Under the pieces are notes generated by a model. That model saw only the letters and a list, made by a program, of their open reading frames with translations. It searched no databases and was not told where the DNA came from. From Luteibacter jiangsuensis (GTDB lineage Bacteria; Pseudomonadota; Gammaproteobacteria; Xanthomonadales; Rhodanobacteraceae), in NCBI RefSeq assembly GCF_030812295.1, contig NZ_JAUSSK010000004.1:248001-312000 (forward strand): a DNA stretch of 64,000 nt. Direction: 5' to 3'. The position numbers were made by a program, and so were the translations under genes. How positions within the stretch are numbered: position 1 is the stretch's first letter; every line of letters begins with the position of its first letter. Shown here piece by piece: positions 61,513 to 64,000 of the stretch.

Positions 61513-61532
61513 CATCTTTCCCGGGAATGCCC

Positions 61533-62309
61533 ATGAAACGCTTCGGCTCGACAACCCTCACCCTCTTCACCCTCGCGCTCATCGGCTCGCCGTGCGCATG
61601 GGCGCAGGACGATCCGAAGGCGACGGAGCAATGGGAGCCGGTGCCCAGGCTCGTCACCCCGGGGGCGAAGAAAGACATGCCGCCTGCCGATGCGGTCGTG
61701 CTCTTCGATGGTCGTGACCTTGCCGGTTGGGAAACGTCGAAGGATCACTCTCCCGCCCACTGGAAAGTGCACGACGGCGTGGTCACCGTCGACAAGACCA
61801 CCGGCAACATCCAGACGCGGCGACGTTTCCGCAATTACCAGCTGCACCTGGAATGGCGGATACCGAAGGACATCACCGGTGAAGGCCAGGCGCGCGGTAA
61901 CAGCGGGCTCTTTCTCGCCTCCACCGGCCCCGGCGACGAGGGCTATGAAATCCAGATCATGGATTCGTGGGAAAACAAGACCTACGTCAACGGACAGGCC
62001 GCGAGCGTATACAAGCAGACGGCGCCCCTCGTAAACGCGGCGCGGCGCCCCGGCGAATGGCAGAGCTATGACGTCGTCTGGACGGCGCCGGTCTTCGCCG
62101 CCGATGGCTCGGTGAAATCGCCGGCGTACGTCACGCTGTTCCATAACGGCGTGCTCGTGCAAAACCACACCGAGCTTTCCGGCGAGACCTTCTACATCGG
62201 CAAACCCAGGTACAAGGCTTATACCGATGCGCCAATCAAGCTACAGGCGCACGGTGACCACTCCCAGCCCATCAGCTTCCGGAACATCTGGGTGAGGCCG
62301 CTGGACTGA
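61533..62309 (+). CDS. Secreted DUF1080 protein (3-keto-disaccharide hydrolase/lyase family)
   Basis: The 258-residue product has a Sec signal (MKRFGSTTLTLFTLALIGSPCAWA) and one DUF1080 (PF06439) domain, a concanavalin-like jelly roll, with VVLFDGRDLAGWE, FRNYQLHLEWRIP, GNSGLFLASTGPGDEGYEIQIMDSW and PISFRNIWVRPLD. Members of the family cleave 3-keto-glycosides, which fits the dehydrogenase upstream. I chose ATG 61533, with GGGA upstream; ATG 61509, overlapping the previous stop, would give an N-terminal extension before the signal. It is the last gene of the island. Confidence 0.87.
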   Translation: MKRFGSTTLTLFTLALIGSPCAWAQDDPKATEQWEPVPRLVTPGAKKDMPPADAVVLFDGRDLAGWETSKDHSPAHWKVHDGVVTVDKTTGNIQTRRRFRNYQLHLEWRIPKDITGEGQARGNSGLFLASTGPGDEGYEIQIMDSWENKTYVNGQAASVYKQTAPLVNAARRPGEWQSYDVVWTAPVFAADGSVKSPAYVTLFHNGVLVQNHTELSGETFYIGKPRYKAYTDAPIKLQAHGDHSQPISFRNIWVRPLD

Positions 62310-62391
62310 ATCGGTGACCCCTCGAATGTCACGATGAGCCTGAAGGCGATGGCCCCGTCTGGCCAGCAGGTCTCGTCAAAAGCATACGGAC

Positions 62392-62415
62392 ATCTTTCCA
62401 TCTGGATGGAAAGAT
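62392..62415. promoter_or_regulatory. Perfect dyad upstream of metF
   Basis: Arms ATCTTTCCAT and ATGGAAAGAT are perfect 10-base complements around CTGG. The site ends 33 bases before the metF ATG and matches the metK dyad at 31093-31116 in length and end sequences. It is probably the operator of a methionine or SAM-cycle regulator; SahR or MetR are candidates I cannot verify. Confidence 0.6.
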
Positions 62416-62448
62416 ATTTATACTGCGGGCATCCACGCGAGATCGCCC

Positions 62449-63279
62449 ATGCCCGCCATCAGCTTCGAATTCTTCCCGCCCAAGACCGACGAGCAGCGCG
62501 AGCAGCTCGATGCGGCGGTCGTCCGCCTCAAGGCGCACGCGCCGGACTATGTCTCGGTGACCTTCGGCGCGGGCGGGTCGACGCTCAGCTACACGGACGA
62601 CACCGTAAAGCGCCTGCGTGCCGAACACGGTCTTTCGGTGGCGCCACACCTGTCCTGCATGGGTGGCACGAAGGCCGAGATCGCCGCGTTGCTGGACACC
62701 TACAAGGCCACCGGCTGTCGCCGCATCGTCGCCCTGCGCGGTGACCTCCCTTCCGGCATGGCCACCCCTGGCGACTTCCGCTACGCGGCGGAACTGGTCG
62801 CCTTCATCCGTGAGCACAGCGGCGACCATTTCCACATCGAGGTCGCGGCCTATCCGGAAACCCATCCCCAGGCCGAGAACGCGCTGACCGACCTCAGGCA
62901 CTTCAAGGCCAAGGTCGATGCGGGCGCCAATGGCGCGATCACCCAGTACTTCTTCAACGCGGACGCCTACTTCCGTTTCGTGGACGACGTGGCGAAGCTG
63001 GGCGTGCAGGTGCCGATCGTGCCGGGCATCATGCCGATCGCCAATTTCAGCCAGTTGCGCCGGTTCTCCGAGCAGTGTGGCGCGGAAATCCCCCGCTGGA
63101 TCGTGAAGCGCATGCAAGCCCACGGCGACGACGCGGCCGCGGTGCGCGACCTGGGTGCCGAGGTGGTGGCGGAACTGTGCCAGCGCCTGCTCGACGGCGG
63201 CGCACCCGGGTTGCACTTCTACACGATCAACCGCGCGCGGGCGACGACCTCCGTGCTGGAGCGGCTCGCCGCGCGATAA
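62449..63279 (+). CDS. metF: 5,10-methylenetetrahydrofolate reductase
   Basis: MetF reduces methylene-THF to methyl-THF, the methyl donor for MetE. The 276-residue FAD barrel has ISFEFFPPKTDEQREQL, VSVTFGAGGSTLSYT, APHLSCMGGTKAEI, ALRGDLPSG, AAYPETHPQAEN and TQYFFNADAYFRFVDD, all conserved. ATG 62449 starts directly before the first motif. Control by the dyad upstream would link it to metK and metE. Confidence 0.97.
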   Translation: MPAISFEFFPPKTDEQREQLDAAVVRLKAHAPDYVSVTFGAGGSTLSYTDDTVKRLRAEHGLSVAPHLSCMGGTKAEIAALLDTYKATGCRRIVALRGDLPSGMATPGDFRYAAELVAFIREHSGDHFHIEVAAYPETHPQAENALTDLRHFKAKVDAGANGAITQYFFNADAYFRFVDDVAKLGVQVPIVPGIMPIANFSQLRRFSEQCGAEIPRWIVKRMQAHGDDAAAVRDLGAEVVAELCQRLLDGGAPGLHFYTINRARATTSVLERLAAR

Positions 63280-63341
63280 ACGTGCGCTTCATCACCCTTT
63301 GCCGAGGCGCCCCCGGGGATGATGGCGCACCGCTCGCCACC

Positions 63342-63854
63342 GTGTTCCGCTCCGTGATCCGCGCCACCGCCCTGCTCCTGCTTCTCTTCCTCGCCCTGCC
63401 CGCCGCCGCGCAGACCGCGATCCATCGCTGTGTCGGACCCGATGGCCGCCCGGTCTTCAGCGACCAGCCATGCACCAGCGTCGGTGCCACGTCCGTCATG
63501 CCCGCGGCGGCGTCCTCCACGTTGACGGCCGCGGCGGATGGCCCCTCCGCCGGCCTGCTCTGCGCGAAGGATCTCACCGAGTTACGCGACGGCGTGGCGC
63601 AAGCCTTCGCCTCCCGCAGCGCCAATCGCATCGGGGGGTTGATCCTGTGGAACGGCTACGGCAGCGGCGGCACGGTCGACAGCCTGCGCTCCATGGAACT
63701 GTTGGTACGGCAACCCCTGGTCTCGCTCGAAGGCAGCGAAGGCGGGGGGCTCGACGCGGTGACCGCGGGCCCGGGCGGCGACGGATCGACCCGTCGCGCG
63801 CATTTTGGCGTGGTGAGGGACTCCGGCTGCCTGTGGCTGCGGCCGCCGGGCTGA
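63342..63854 (+). CDS. Secreted DUF4124 domain protein
   Basis: The 170-residue product has a Sec signal (VFRSVIRATALLLLLFLALPAAAQ) and a short DUF4124 module (IHRCVGPDGRPVFSDQPC, residues about 25-43), then a segment without recognised motifs and a Gly-rich tail. The start is uncertain: GTG 63342 gives the correct signal peptide but lacks a clear ribosome site; GTG 63282 is an alternative. DUF4124 proteins are periplasmic and of unknown function. Confidence 0.75.
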   Translation: MFRSVIRATALLLLLFLALPAAAQTAIHRCVGPDGRPVFSDQPCTSVGATSVMPAAASSTLTAAADGPSAGLLCAKDLTELRDGVAQAFASRSANRIGGLILWNGYGSGGTVDSLRSMELLVRQPLVSLEGSEGGGLDAVTAGPGGDGSTRRAHFGVVRDSGCLWLRPPG

Positions 63855-63948
63855 GACGGAAGCGCCATCCGCCGCCGCACTGACGCGACGCGCCATGTGG
63901 GCGGCGGCCGTACCCGTTATCATGGGCGGTCCCCTCCGGAGCGTACCC

Positions 63949-64000
63949 ATGTCGCAGAACTACCCCGAATGGATCTGGCAGAACGGGCAGATCAAGCCCT
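63949..64000 (+). CDS. ilvE: Branched-chain amino acid aminotransferase, start only
   Basis: Seventeen codons are present, MSQNYPEWIWQNGQIKP, with CCGGAG upstream of the ATG. This opening is the characteristic start of class IV branched-chain aminotransferases in Xanthomonadales. The rest lies beyond the window, so the call rests on these residues. Confidence 0.75.
   Translation, partial: MSQNYPEWIWQNGQIKP

Overview
The window is GC-rich and densely packed. Gene order and protein style (a metE gene behind a B12 riboswitch, an ahcY gene behind an S-adenosylhomocysteine riboswitch, an ABC-type xylose operon, a REP family between genes) point to a gammaproteobacterium of the Xanthomonadales, most like the Rhodanobacteraceae (Luteibacter/Dyella type). 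That placement rests on protein resemblance only. There is no rRNA, integrase, transposase, CRISPR array or phage structural gene, so this reads as a chromosomal segment with several accessory insertions.

Layout. (1) 1-9.4 kb: the end of a formate dehydrogenase operon (last codons of a probable membrane subunit, then fdhE), followed by a complete selenocysteine cassette: selA, selB, tRNA-Sec and convergent selD. Between fdhE and selA sits a foreign-looking module: a DUF2235/Tle1-like lipase of type VI effector style, a lipoprotein, a membrane coiled-coil protein and a secreted protein that resembles only the propeptide of M35 metalloproteases. (2) 9.6-11.7 kb: an ArsP-type permease and dusB. 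(3) 11.8-19 kb: a lower-pathway set for 2-pyrone-4,6-dicarboxylate and 4-oxalomesaconate (ligI, galC, galB, galD) with a DctA importer, an OprB porin and a LysR regulator, but no ring-cleavage dioxygenase. (4) 19.2-24.5 kb: a selenocysteine-free FdhF/YdeP-type molybdoenzyme with fdhD, mobA and moeA; fdhD carries an in-frame REP-derived insert. (5) 24.5-28.2 kb: an EF-G paralogue, a gene-free stretch with a strong terminator, and an aldo/keto reductase.

(6) 28.2-32.4 kb: metE under a cobalamin riboswitch, then metK. (7) 33-42.2 kb: the xylose regulon, with xylA-xylB-xylF-xylG-xylH on the minus strand and divergent xylR and galM. (8) 42.4-50.9 kb: uup, a Cache-type chemoreceptor, ppc, and ahcY under a SAH riboswitch. 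(9) 51-62.3 kb: a large sugar-catabolism island with LacI control: a GMC oxidoreductase and its small subunit of the glucoside 3-dehydrogenase type, two Gfo/Idh/MocA oxidoreductases, three xylose-isomerase-like TIM barrels, a nucleoside-symporter-type permease and a DUF1080 (3-keto-glycoside) enzyme. Many of these carry Tat or Sec signals, which suggests that glycosides are oxidised at C3 and split in the periplasm. (10) 62.4-64 kb: metF, a DUF4124 protein and the start of ilvE.

Common threads. The methionine/SAM cycle (metE, metK, ahcY, metF) is spread through the second half, and metE, metK and metF share an ATCTTT-type dyad upstream. The sugar island separates ahcY from metF, which are often neighbours in related bacteria. 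Selenium and molybdenum handling (fdhE, selABCD, fdhD, mobA, moeA) serves formate dehydrogenases.
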